The notes under the pieces were generated by a model, which saw nothing but the letters and a program-made list of their open reading frames with translations, was not told the origin of the DNA and made no database searches. The translations under genes and the position numbers were made by a program. This document shows, in pieces, positions 30,529-37,823 of a stretch of DNA of 55,979 nt. Source of the stretch: Micromonospora sp. HK10 (lineage in GTDB: Bacteria; Actinomycetota; Actinomycetes; Mycobacteriales; Micromonosporaceae); contig NZ_KQ058892.1 in assembly GCF_000982955.1 (NCBI RefSeq), positions 1 through 55,979 on the forward strand. Reading direction: 5' to 3'. Position 1 is the first letter of the stretch. Each line of letters starts with the position of its first letter.

Positions 30529-30532
30529 ATCT

Positions 30533-31006
30533 TCACCTTTCCCCTTCGGGCAGCGCGCCCGGGGTGGAAATCTCGTCCTGCCAGACCAGGGCGGTCGCGC
30601 CCCGGACCTTTATCACCTGCACCCGCTCGCCCGGCGGGTAGCTGCGCGTCGCGTCGTACGACCGGGCGGTCCACAACTCACCGTCGATCTTGATGAACCC
30701 CCGCTCGGCGTCCACCGTCTCCAGCACCACCGCGGTGGAGCCCTCGATCGCCTCGACGCCGAACGGCTGGTCGCCGCTCTCCAGCGCCGGCATGGCGTGG
30801 CGTTTGATCACCGGCCGCACCAGGAACAGCGACAGCGCGGAGACCACCGCGAAGACCAGAGCCTGGAGCGCGACCGGGGCACCGAGCGCCGCGGCCCCGG
30901 CGGCGGCGAACGCCCCGGCCCCGAACATGATCAGGAAGAGCGTCGTCGTAAAGATCTCGGCGACCGCCAAAACCACACCCAGCACGATCCAAAACACGGC
31001 GTCCAC
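30533..31006 (-). CDS. NfeD-family membrane protein
   Basis: A 157-aa protein with two or three N-terminal helices (~3-65: W-I-V-L-G-V-V-L-A-V-A-E-I-F-T, L-I-M-F-G-A-G-A-F-A-A-A-G-A) and a C-terminal OB-fold domain (~80-148: A-I-E-G-S-T-A-V-V-L-E-T, G-E-L-W-T-A-R-S-Y, G-E-R-V-Q-V-I-K-V-R-G-A-T-A-L-V). This is the short NfeD type. The OB domain binds the SPFH partner, which is the next gene. The two probably make one membrane-microdomain complex. Divergent from the serine hydrolase gene at 31098. Confidence 0.9.
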   Translation of the reverse strand: MDAVFWIVLGVVLAVAEIFTTTLFLIMFGAGAFAAAGAAALGAPVALQALVFAVVSALSLFLVRPVIKRHAMPALESGDQPFGVEAIEGSTAVVLETVDAERGFIKIDGELWTARSYDATRSYPPGERVQVIKVRGATALVWQDEISTPGALPEGER

Positions 31007-31032
31007 CTACCGATCGTGACACGTCGACGCAC

Positions 31033-31050
31033 CTGTCATCGAACTGTCAT
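31033..31050. promoter_or_regulatory. 11-bp-spaced direct repeats in the nfeD / serine hydrolase divergence
   Basis: CTGTCAT occurs at 31033-31039 and 31044-31050, 11 bp apart, one helical turn. OmpR/PhoP-class response regulators bind such direct repeats. No regulator was assigned. Confidence 0.3.
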
Positions 31051-31097
31051 GATCACGGGGTTCCGGTGAGCGGCGCCGGAGCGACGAGGAGGACGAG

Positions 31098-32411
31098 ATG
31101 GCCCTGTTGCCCGAGACCGCCCGACAGGTCGACCTGCTGGTCGCCCGGGCCCAGGCGGAAGGGCGTGGCCCCTCCCTCGCCCTCGGGGTGGTCCGGGACG
31201 GCACCCTGGCGCACGTGGCGCTCGCCGGCGAACAGCCCCGCCCCGACGCGGACCTGCAGTACCGGATCGGCTCGATCAGCAAGACCATGACCGCCGTGCT
31301 GGTGATGCAGCAGCGGGACGCCGGCCGGCTCGCCCTGGACGACCCGCTCGAGAAGCACCTGCCCGGCACCCCGGTCGGCGCCCTCACCCTGCGCCAGCTG
31401 CTCGGGCACGCCAGCGGCCTGCAGCGCGAGCCGGACGGGCAGTGGTGGGAGCGGGCCGCCGGCAGCGACCTGGCCACCCTGGTGGCCGGGCTCACCCCGG
31501 CGAAGATCGCCCACCCGCCGCACCGCGTCTACCACTACTCGAACCTGGCGTACGGGCTGCTCGGCGGGGTGCTGGAGCGGAGCACCGGCACCCCCTGGGC
31601 GGACCTGCTCCGCGAACGGCTGCTCGAGCCGCTGGGCATGCGGCGCACCACCTACCACCCCACCGAGCCCTACGCTCGGGGCTACGTGGTGCACCCCTGG
31701 CACGAGACGCTGCGGGAGGAGCCGCGTACCGACACCGGGGCCATGGCGCCGGCCGGCCAACTCTGGTCGACGGTCGAGGACCTGGCCCGCTGGGCGGCCT
31801 TCCTGGCCGACCCCGCCCCGGACGTGCTCGCCCCGGCGACGCTCGCCGAGATGTGCGCGCCCGTGGTGATCAGCGACCTGGACTCCTGGACCGGCGGACA
31901 CGGCCTCGGCGTGGAGCTCTACCGGGTCGGCGACCGGGTGTACCTGGGCCATGGCGGCTCCATGCCCGGGTACATCGCCGGCCTGGCCGTGCACCGGCCG
32001 ACCCGCACCGCCGTGGTCGACTTCGCCAACTCGTACGGCCTGCGCGCCGGGCACCACATCGTCGGGCTGGCCCGCGAGATCCTCACCCTGGTGCTGGACG
32101 CCGAGCCGGCCGCCCCCGCGCCGTGGCGCCCGGCCGAGGCCCCGCCGGCCGCCCTCGCCGAGCTGACCGGTCGCTGGTGGTGGATGGGGAGCGAGTCCGA
32201 GTTCCACATCGACTCCGCCGGCGACCTGGTCGGCGGCCCGGTGGGCAAACCGCTGCTCCGCTTCACCCCCGAGGGCCCGGACCGCTGGCGGGGCCGATCC
32301 GGCTCCCAGGACGGCGAAATCCTCACCGTCCTCCGCGACGACTCCGGGCGCCCCGTCGCCCTGGACATCGCCACCTTCGTCTTCACGAGAGACCCCGATC
32401 AGGAACCCTGA
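31098..32411 (+). CDS. Serine hydrolase, beta-lactamase/DD-peptidase (class C-like) family
   Basis: A 437-aa protein. Active-site motifs: S59-I-S-K62, the Y-S-N tyrosine motif in V-Y-H-Y-S-N-L-A-Y-G (~150), and H-G-G in L-G-H-G-G-S-M-P-G-Y (~285). No signal peptide is apparent, so it is probably cytoplasmic, like many esterase/amidase members. A C-terminal lipocalin-like domain from ~350 has T-G-R-W-W-W-M-G-S-E-S-E-F. Substrate unknown; beta-lactam resistance cannot be claimed. The GAGGAGGACGAG RBS precedes ATG 31098. Confidence 0.88.
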   Translation: MALLPETARQVDLLVARAQAEGRGPSLALGVVRDGTLAHVALAGEQPRPDADLQYRIGSISKTMTAVLVMQQRDAGRLALDDPLEKHLPGTPVGALTLRQLLGHASGLQREPDGQWWERAAGSDLATLVAGLTPAKIAHPPHRVYHYSNLAYGLLGGVLERSTGTPWADLLRERLLEPLGMRRTTYHPTEPYARGYVVHPWHETLREEPRTDTGAMAPAGQLWSTVEDLARWAAFLADPAPDVLAPATLAEMCAPVVISDLDSWTGGHGLGVELYRVGDRVYLGHGGSMPGYIAGLAVHRPTRTAVVDFANSYGLRAGHHIVGLAREILTLVLDAEPAAPAPWRPAEAPPAALAELTGRWWWMGSESEFHIDSAGDLVGGPVGKPLLRFTPEGPDRWRGRSGSQDGEILTVLRDDSGRPVALDIATFVFTRDPDQEP

Positions 32412-32432
32412 CCCGCCCCCGCCCGCGACCAC

Positions 32433-33245
32433 TCACGCAGGCGACGTCACAAAGTCGATCATCCGTTCCATCGCGTTGATCAGCAGCGTCTCCACGTCCG
32501 CGAAGCTGTTCACCCGGGACAGGATGTGCCGCCACAGGTCCGCCGGCTCGGCCACCCCGAGGGCCGCGCAGACCCCTTCCTTCCAGGGCCGCCCCGGCGG
32601 CACCACGGGCCAGGCCCGGATGCCCAGCGCGGCCGGCTTCACCGCCTGCCACACATCCACGTACGGGTGCCCGGTGACCAGCACGTGCGGCGAGGTGACC
32701 TGCGCCACGATCCGGCTCTCCTTCGACCCGGGCACCAGGTGGTCGACGAGCACGCCGAGCCGGCGGCCGGGGCCGGGCGCGAAGGCGCGTACCTCGGCGA
32801 CGAGCGCGTCGATGCCGTCCAGGGGCTCCACCACCACGCCCTCGACGCGCAGATCGTCGCCCCAGATCCGTTCGACCAGCGCGGCGTCGTGCACGCCCTC
32901 GACCCAGATCCGGCTGGCCCGGGCGACCTGCGCCGGGACGTTGTCGACCGCGATCGAGCCGGAGGCGGTACGCCGTCGCGCGGCGGGCACCGGCGCGCGT
33001 GCCGGGCGGCGCAGCGTCACCGGCCGGCCGTCGAGCAGGAACGCGGCGGGCAGCAGCGGGAAGTTGCGCCGCCGGCCGTGCCGGTCCTCCAGCACCACCG
33101 CGCCGGACTCGAAGCCGACCACCGCGCCGCAGAACCCGGACTCCGCGTCCTCGACCACGAGGTCGGGCTCGGCGTCCACCTCCGGGATGACCTTGCGCCG
33201 CCGCCAGTCACCCGCCAGCACGTCACCGTCGTATCGCCCCGCCAT
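32433..33245 (-). CDS. DUF3097 family protein
   Basis: A 270-aa protein beginning M-A-G-R-Y-D-G-D-V-L, with V-E-G-V-H-D-A-A-L-V-E-R-I-W-G-D-D-L-R-V-E-G (in parts), L-V-D-H-L-V-P-G-S-K-E-S-R-I and V-T-G-H-P-Y-V-D-V-W-Q-A-V-K-P. These blocks mark the actinobacteria-restricted DUF3097 family. V-E-G-x-H-D-A-x-L-V-E resembles the Toprim-like acidic strand (as in OLD/RecR-type folds), suggesting nucleic-acid handling, but this is only pattern similarity. ATG 33245 lies 7 nt past TAGCGT. It converges on the serine hydrolase gene. Confidence 0.85.
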   Translation of the reverse strand: MAGRYDGDVLAGDWRRRKVIPEVDAEPDLVVEDAESGFCGAVVGFESGAVVLEDRHGRRRNFPLLPAAFLLDGRPVTLRRPARAPVPAARRRTASGSIAVDNVPAQVARASRIWVEGVHDAALVERIWGDDLRVEGVVVEPLDGIDALVAEVRAFAPGPGRRLGVLVDHLVPGSKESRIVAQVTSPHVLVTGHPYVDVWQAVKPAALGIRAWPVVPPGRPWKEGVCAALGVAEPADLWRHILSRVNSFADVETLLINAMERMIDFVTSPA

Positions 33246-33252
33246 GTCGATC

Positions 33253-33258
33253 ACGCTA
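33253..33258 (-). promoter_or_regulatory. -10 box of the DUF3097 gene, leaderless
   Basis: On the minus strand this reads TAGCGT, 7 nt before ATG 33245. Confidence 0.45.
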
Positions 33259-33394
33259 GCCAGCGGCCCGGCGTGTCGCCCGGCGACGCGCCGGCCAGGC
33301 GTTCCGCGCCCGACACAGAAAGGGGCGAAGGGGGTAGTCAGGGGCAGGTCACGCCACCGGAGCGGCAGCCGAGACAGCGACGGCGGCGAGCACG

Positions 33395-33400
33395 TACCCT
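33395..33400 (+). promoter_or_regulatory. -10 box of the gene at 33407, leaderless
   Basis: TACCCT lies 6 nt before ATG 33407, with no Shine-Dalgarno sequence between. Confidence 0.45.
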
Positions 33401-33406
33401 TTCGGC

Positions 33407-34201
33407 ATGTCCCTCCCCGCAGCGGGCGCGGCCACACTGGCTCCGCGCCGGTCGAGCCGGTTCGTCGCCTGGGTGCGTGCCTGGCGTGCCGGCCTGGTGC
33501 CGTTCGACGAGGTCGCCGACGAGATCGCCGGCGACGAGGAGCACCTGGTCGCTGACGCGCCCGGCACCTGGACCGACGTCTCCCTCCGCGAGGCGCTACC
33601 CAGCCTGGCCAAGCTCTCCCCGGACGAGATCCGCCTGGTGCTGCCGGCCCCGGGCGACCCCCGCGGGCTGCCCGGCCCGGGCGACTTCGCCGGCGCCGCG
33701 CTGCTCGCCGGTGAGGCGGTGGTGGCCAGCGGGCTGGGCCTGGTCCCGGAGGTGCGCAGCCACACCTCAGGCTCGGGCATGACCTGGGAAACCGTGCTCT
33801 GGCGGGTCTTCCCGCTGCCGGTGGACGCGCCCCGGGCGTCGCTCCTCGTGCCGGGCGCCGCCGAGGCGGAGGCCGAACTGGCCGCCGTGCTGGCCGAGAC
33901 CACCGCGGCCCTCACCCGGCTGGACGTGGCCCAGTGGCGGCCCGAGCTGGCCGGCGCCCTGGCCGCGCTGCGCCGCCCGGACGGCATCACCGACCTGCCG
34001 CCCGGATTCGACCCGCGGGCCCGGCGGCTCTTCGCCCGCGCCGCGGTGCTGGACCGGATGCTCGCCCTGGCCGGGGAGAGCGCACCGGGCGGGGCGGTGA
34101 ACACCTACGAGGCGCAACAGCGGGACGCGGCGCTGCGCCCGTTGACCACCGCCTGCCGGCAGGCCCTGGTGGCCGCCTGCAACGCGCCGCTGCGCCCCTG
34201 A
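33407..34201 (+). CDS. Uncharacterised conserved actinobacterial protein
   Basis: A 264-aa soluble protein with no signal peptide or membrane helix. The N-terminal ~35-125 region has A-W-R-A-G-L-V-P-F-D-E-V-A-D-E-I-A-G-D-E-E and L-S-P-D-E-I-R-L-V-L-P-A-P-G-D-P-R-G-L-P-G-P (in parts). The middle has an alternating strand W-E-T-V-L-W-R-V-F-P-L-P, and the C-terminal ~100 residues are helical. No catalytic motif recognised. ATG 33407 lies 6 nt past a TACCCT box. It converges on the HAD phosphatase gene with a 12-bp gap. Confidence 0.75.
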   Translation: MSLPAAGAATLAPRRSSRFVAWVRAWRAGLVPFDEVADEIAGDEEHLVADAPGTWTDVSLREALPSLAKLSPDEIRLVLPAPGDPRGLPGPGDFAGAALLAGEAVVASGLGLVPEVRSHTSGSGMTWETVLWRVFPLPVDAPRASLLVPGAAEAEAELAAVLAETTAALTRLDVAQWRPELAGALAALRRPDGITDLPPGFDPRARRLFARAAVLDRMLALAGESAPGGAVNTYEAQQRDAALRPLTTACRQALVAACNAPLRP

Positions 34202-34213
34202 CCGCAGCGGCGG

Positions 34214-34993
34214 CTACAGCTCGTCGATCAGGTCGGCCACCGACTCGACGATCCGGGACGGCCGGTACGGATACCGCTCCGCCTCGGCCCGCGAGCTGAT
34301 CCCGGTCAGCACCAGGATCGTCTCCAGGCCGGCCTCCAGGCCGCAGAGGATGTCGGTGTCCATCCGATCGCCGATCATGGCGGTGGACTCGGAGTGCGCG
34401 TCGATGGTGTTCAACGCCGAGCGCATCATCATCGGGTTCGGCTTGCCGACGAAGTACGGCTCCACCCCGGTGGCCTTGGAGATCATGGCGGCGACCGAGC
34501 CGGCGGCCGGCAGGGCGCCCTCGACTGACGGGCCGGTGGCGTCCGGGTTGGTGCAGATGAACCGGGCGCCGTCGTTGATCAGCCGGATCGCCTTGGTGAT
34601 CGCCTCGAAGCTGTAGGTGCGGGTCTCCCCCAGCACCACGTAGTCCGGCGCGAAGTCGCTGAGCACGTAGCCGACCGCGTGCAGCGCCGTGGTCAGGCCG
34701 GCCTCGCCGATCACGTACGCGGTGCCGCCCGGCCGCTGATCGGCGAGGAACTTGGCGGTGGCCAGGGCCGACGACCAGATCGCCTCCTCCGGCACGTCCA
34801 GCCCCATCCGGCCCAGCCGCGCCCGCAGGTCACGGGGCGTGTAGATGGAGTTGTTGGTCAGCACCAGGAAGGGCTTGCCGGAGGCGCGCAGCTTCTTCAC
34901 GAACTCGGGCGCGCCGGGCACCGGCTGCCCCTCGTGCACCAGTACGCCGTCCATGTCGGTGAGCCAGCTCTGCACCGGCTTGCGCTCATGCAT
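34214..34993 (-). CDS. HAD-IIA family (NagD-like) phosphatase
   Basis: A 259-aa HAD hydrolase. The nucleophile motif is W-L-T-D-M-D-G-V-L-V (Asp13 and Asp15). Motif II is V-L-T-N-N-S-I-Y-T, the Lys of motif III is in Y-F-V-G-K-P-N-P, and motif IV is A-M-I-G-D-R-M-D-T-D-I. The type IIA cap has R-F-I-C-T-N-P-D-A-T-G-P. NagD-type enzymes remove phosphate from nucleotides or sugars; the natural substrate here is unknown. A GGGGA RBS lies before ATG 34993. It follows the ferrochelatase gene by 36 nt and may share its transcript. Confidence 0.92.
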   Translation of the reverse strand: MHERKPVQSWLTDMDGVLVHEGQPVPGAPEFVKKLRASGKPFLVLTNNSIYTPRDLRARLGRMGLDVPEEAIWSSALATAKFLADQRPGGTAYVIGEAGLTTALHAVGYVLSDFAPDYVVLGETRTYSFEAITKAIRLINDGARFICTNPDATGPSVEGALPAAGSVAAMISKATGVEPYFVGKPNPMMMRSALNTIDAHSESTAMIGDRMDTDILCGLEAGLETILVLTGISSRAEAERYPYRPSRIVESVADLIDEL

Positions 34994-35029
34994 GTGTCGT
35001 CCCCACGGGATGTCGGTGGTCGGTCGGGT

Positions 35030-36061
35030 TCAGGGACGGCGGGCCGGGGGCACGCAGCACGGCGTCGGGCAGGTGTCCCACATCGGCAGCTCACCGAGCC
35101 GGCGCCGCAGCCGCTCGCCGTCCGGGGTGGTGCGCTCGAGCACCAGCTCGCGGACCATCGCGACGAACCGCGGGTCGGTGCCCGGCGTGCCGGCCCGGAC
35201 GAAGTCCAGACCGAGCTGCTTGGCCGTCTCGAGCGCCTCGGTGTCCAGGTCCCAGACCACCTCGAGGTGGTCCGAGACGAACCCGATCGGGCTGACCACC
35301 ACGGCGGTGACCCCCTGCTCGGCCAGGGTGGCCAGGTGGTCGTTGATGTCCGGCTCCAGCCACGGCACCTGCGGCGGCCCGGAGCGGCTCTGCCAGACCA
35401 GGTCGTACGGCAGGTCCGGGGCGGCCGCCGCGTGCACCAGCCGGGCGGTCTCCGCGAGCTGGGCGGTGTACCGGCCGCCGTGCGGGCCGGCGGTGGCCGC
35501 CATCGAGGTGGGTACGGAGTGGGCGGTGAAGACCACCCGGGTGGTGTCCCGCTTGGCCGGGTCGAGCTGTGCGAGCGCGGCGCGTACCGCGTCGGCGTGC
35601 GGTTCGACGAAGCCGGGGTGGTCCCAGAACTGGCGGAGCTTCTCGATCACCGGGGCGTCCGGGCCCACGGCGGCCCGCGCCGCGGCGATGTCCTCCTGGT
35701 ACTGCCGGCACGAGGAGTAGCCGCCGTAGGCGCTGGTGACGAAGGCCAGCGCCCGTCGCACCCCGTCGTCACGCATCCGGGCCACGGTGTCGGCGAGCAT
35801 CGGGTCCCAGTTCCGGTTGCCCCAGTAGACCGGCAGGTCCACGCCGTGCCCGGCGAAGTCCGCGCGGATGGCCGCGAGCAGGTCGCGGCACTGCTGGTTG
35901 ATCGGGGAAACCCCGCCGAAGTGCAGGTAGTGCTGGACGACCTCGGCCAGCCGCTCCGGGGGCACGCCCCGTCCCCTGGTCACGTTCTGCAGGAACGGCT
36001 CCACGTCCTCGGGCCGCTCCGGCCCGCCGAAGGAGACCAGCACCAACGCGTCGTACGCCAT
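35030..36061 (-). CDS. hemH: Ferrochelatase (coproporphyrin type, [2Fe-2S]-capable)
   Basis: A 343-aa ferrochelatase that inserts Fe(II) into a porphyrin. Visible blocks are L-V-S-F-G-G-P-E-R, G-V-S-P-I-N-Q-Q-C-R, P-V-Y-W-G-N-R-N-W, F-V-T-S-A-Y-G-G-Y-S-S-C, F-T-A-H-S-V-P (catalytic His), W-Q-S-R-S-G-P-P and S-P-I-G-F-V-S-D-H-L-E-V. In actinobacteria the substrate is coproporphyrin III (CpfC). Cys118, Cys331, Cys335 and Cys336 match the positions of the [2Fe-2S] ligands known from mycobacterial ferrochelatase; exact ligands are inference. It is third in fabG-fabI-hemH, the same order as mabA-inhA-hemZ in mycobacteria. Confidence 0.95.
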   Translation of the reverse strand: MAYDALVLVSFGGPERPEDVEPFLQNVTRGRGVPPERLAEVVQHYLHFGGVSPINQQCRDLLAAIRADFAGHGVDLPVYWGNRNWDPMLADTVARMRDDGVRRALAFVTSAYGGYSSCRQYQEDIAAARAAVGPDAPVIEKLRQFWDHPGFVEPHADAVRAALAQLDPAKRDTTRVVFTAHSVPTSMAATAGPHGGRYTAQLAETARLVHAAAAPDLPYDLVWQSRSGPPQVPWLEPDINDHLATLAEQGVTAVVVSPIGFVSDHLEVVWDLDTEALETAKQLGLDFVRAGTPGTDPRFVAMVRELVLERTTPDGERLRRRLGELPMWDTCPTPCCVPPARRP

Positions 36062-36103
36062 GGGCCCATTCTTCCTCGCGGCCCGGGCCGGCCCGGCGAT
36101 GGC

Positions 36104-36129
36104 CCCCGGGATTCGGGTGTGACCCGGGG
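36104..36129 (-). terminator. Hairpin in the fabI-hemH gap
   Basis: CCCCGGG (36104-36110) and CCCGGGG (36123-36129) in the 113-bp gap past fabI. It may lower read-through into hemH or mark a separate hemH transcript; an AAGAAT box 6 nt before ATG 36061 could be a hemH promoter. Confidence 0.3.
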
Positions 36130-36174
36130 CCCTTCCGCAACCGGAGAGGTCGCGGTCGGGCCCCTGCTCACACC

Positions 36175-36942
36175 TCAGGCGCCGATCGCGTGGTAGCCGC
36201 CGTCGACGTGGACGATCTCGCCGGTGGTGGCCGGGAACCAGTCGGAGAGCAGGGCCAGGCAGGCCCGGGCGGCCGGCTCCTGGTCGGTGAGGCTCCAGCC
36301 GAGCGGGGCGCGCTCGGCCCAGGCGGTCTCGAACTGCTCGAAGCCGGGGATCGACTTGGCGGCGATGGTACGCAGCGGGCCGGCGGCGACCAGGTTGCTG
36401 CGGATGCCCTGCTTGCCCAGGTGCAGCGCCAGGTAGCGGGAGGCGGACTCCAGCCCGGCCTTGGCCACGCCCATCCAGTCGTAGACCGGCCAGGCCTTGG
36501 TGGCGTCGAAGGTGAGCCCGACCACCGCGCCGCCCGCCGACATCAGCGGCAGCGCCGCCATGGCCAGGGACTTGTACGAGTAGGTGGAGACCTGCAGGGC
36601 GGTCGCCACGTCCTCCCAGGGGGCGTCCAGGAAGCCGCCGCCCAGGCAGCTCTGCGGGGCGAAGCCGATCGAGTGCACCACCCCGTCGAGGCCGTCCACG
36701 TGCTCGCGGACCTTGTCGGCGAGGCCGGCCAGGTGCTCGGCGCTGGTGACGTCCAGCTCGATCACCGGGGCCGGTTCGGGCAGCCGCTTGGCGATCCGCT
36801 CGACCAGCGAGAGCCGGCCGTAGCCGGTGAGCACGACCTGGGCGCCGTTCTCCTGGGCGAGCTTCGCGACCGAGAAGGCGATCGAGGCGTCGGTGATGAC
36901 GCCGGTGACGAGCAGCCGCTTACCGGCCAGCAGTCCGGACAT
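36175..36942 (-). CDS. fabI: Enoyl-[acyl carrier protein] reductase, InhA/FabI type
   Basis: A 255-aa SDR reductase that carries out the last step of each FAS-II cycle with NADH. It has V-T-G-V-I-T-D-A-S-I-A-F near the N-terminus, the FabI variant of the dinucleotide site, V-V-H-S-I-G-F-A-P at ~88-96, and the catalytic pair in P-V-Y-D-W-M-G-V-A-K (Tyr154, Lys161). Y-D-W-M-G-V-A-K-A is closest to the mycobacterial InhA form. ATG 36942 has a GGAGGAACTGGC RBS. It follows fabG by 23 nt in one operon. Confidence 0.95.
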   Translation of the reverse strand: MSGLLAGKRLLVTGVITDASIAFSVAKLAQENGAQVVLTGYGRLSLVERIAKRLPEPAPVIELDVTSAEHLAGLADKVREHVDGLDGVVHSIGFAPQSCLGGGFLDAPWEDVATALQVSTYSYKSLAMAALPLMSAGGAVVGLTFDATKAWPVYDWMGVAKAGLESASRYLALHLGKQGIRSNLVAAGPLRTIAAKSIPGFEQFETAWAERAPLGWSLTDQEPAARACLALLSDWFPATTGEIVHVDGGYHAIGA

Positions 36943-36965
36943 TGCCAGTTCCTCCGTGCTCTCTC

Positions 36966-37670
36966 TCAGTGACCCATGCCCAGGCCGCCGTCGACCGGGA
37001 TGACGGCGCCGGAGACGTAGCCGGCCGCGTCCGAGGCGAGCCAGGTGACCACGGCGGCGACCTCGTCGGCGCTGGCCATCCGGCCCGCCGGGATCGACTT
37101 GCGGATCTCCGCCTTGCGCTCCTCGGGCAGCCCGGCGGTCATGTCGGTGTCGATGAAGCCGGGCGCCACCACGTTCGCGGTGATGTTGCGGCTGCCCAGT
37201 TCGCGGGTGATCGAGCGGGCCACGCCGACCAGGCCGGCCTTGCTGGCCGCGTAGTTGACCTGCCCGGCGCCGCCGGAGAGGCCGACCACCGAGGAGACGA
37301 AGATCATCCGACCCCACCGGGCCCGGAGCATCTTCGTCGAGGCCCGCTTGGCGCAGCGGAACGCGCCGGTGAGGTTGGTGTCGAGCACCCGGGTGAACTG
37401 CTCCTCGGACATCCGCATGATCAGCGTGTCGTCGGTGATGCCCGCGTTGGCCACCAGCACCTCCACCGGACCCAGCTCGGCCTCGATCGCGGCGAAGGCG
37501 GCGTCGACCGACTCGGCGTCGGTCACGTCACAGCGCACCCCGAACAGCCCTTCCGGAGCGTCGCCGCTGCGGTGGGTCACCGCCACCCGGTCGCCCTGCT
37601 TGGCGAAGGCCTGCGCGATGGCCAGGCCGATGCCCCGGTTTCCGCCGGTCACCAGCACGGTACGGGCCAC
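36966..37670 (-). CDS. fabG: 3-oxoacyl-[acyl carrier protein] reductase
   Basis: A 234-aa SDR enzyme that reduces beta-ketoacyl-ACP with NADPH. The cofactor motif is T-G-G-N-R-G-I-G (8-15), N-A-G is at 75-77, the catalytic Ser is in F-V-S-S-V-V-G (~127), and Y-x-x-x-K is Tyr140/Lys144. The C-terminus G-G-L-G-M-G-H is typical of actinobacterial FabG/MabA. GTG 37670 has AGGGGGAACC before it. It is first in fabG-fabI-hemH, as in mycobacterial mabA-inhA. A TTACC-GGTA-GGTAA dyad lies 50-63 nt upstream. Confidence 0.95.
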   Translation of the reverse strand: MARTVLVTGGNRGIGLAIAQAFAKQGDRVAVTHRSGDAPEGLFGVRCDVTDAESVDAAFAAIEAELGPVEVLVANAGITDDTLIMRMSEEQFTRVLDTNLTGAFRCAKRASTKMLRARWGRMIFVSSVVGLSGGAGQVNYAASKAGLVGVARSITRELGSRNITANVVAPGFIDTDMTAGLPEERKAEIRKSIPAGRMASADEVAAVVTWLASDAAGYVSGAVIPVDGGLGMGH

Positions 37671-37709
37671 GGTTCCCCCTCTGCTCTGCTGATCTCTCGG
37701 TCGCTGGCG

Positions 37710-37733
37710 AGCCTAGGGGTTACCGGTAGGTAA
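37710..37733 (-). promoter_or_regulatory. fabG operon promoter region with a TTACC/GGTAA dyad
   Basis: On the minus strand a -10 candidate TAGGCT lies at 37710-37715. Upstream is the perfect dyad TTACC-GGTA-GGTAA (37720-37733), which occupies the spacer. No good -35 is visible, so the promoter may need an activator or be blocked by a bound regulator. The divergent kinase promoter is at 37811-37816. Confidence 0.45.
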
Positions 37734-37810
37734 TCGCTAACCGCGGGTCATACCCAGGTAGGGCAGGCCGGGTCCCCCCACGGTGGCACGACGGGCCGGG
37801 GTCACCGCAC

Positions 37811-37816
37811 TAGCCT
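37811..37816 (+). promoter_or_regulatory. -10 box of the histidine kinase gene, leaderless
   Basis: TAGCCT lies 7 nt before ATG 37824. No -35 or RBS seen. Confidence 0.5.
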
Positions 37817-37823
37817 GCGAGGG

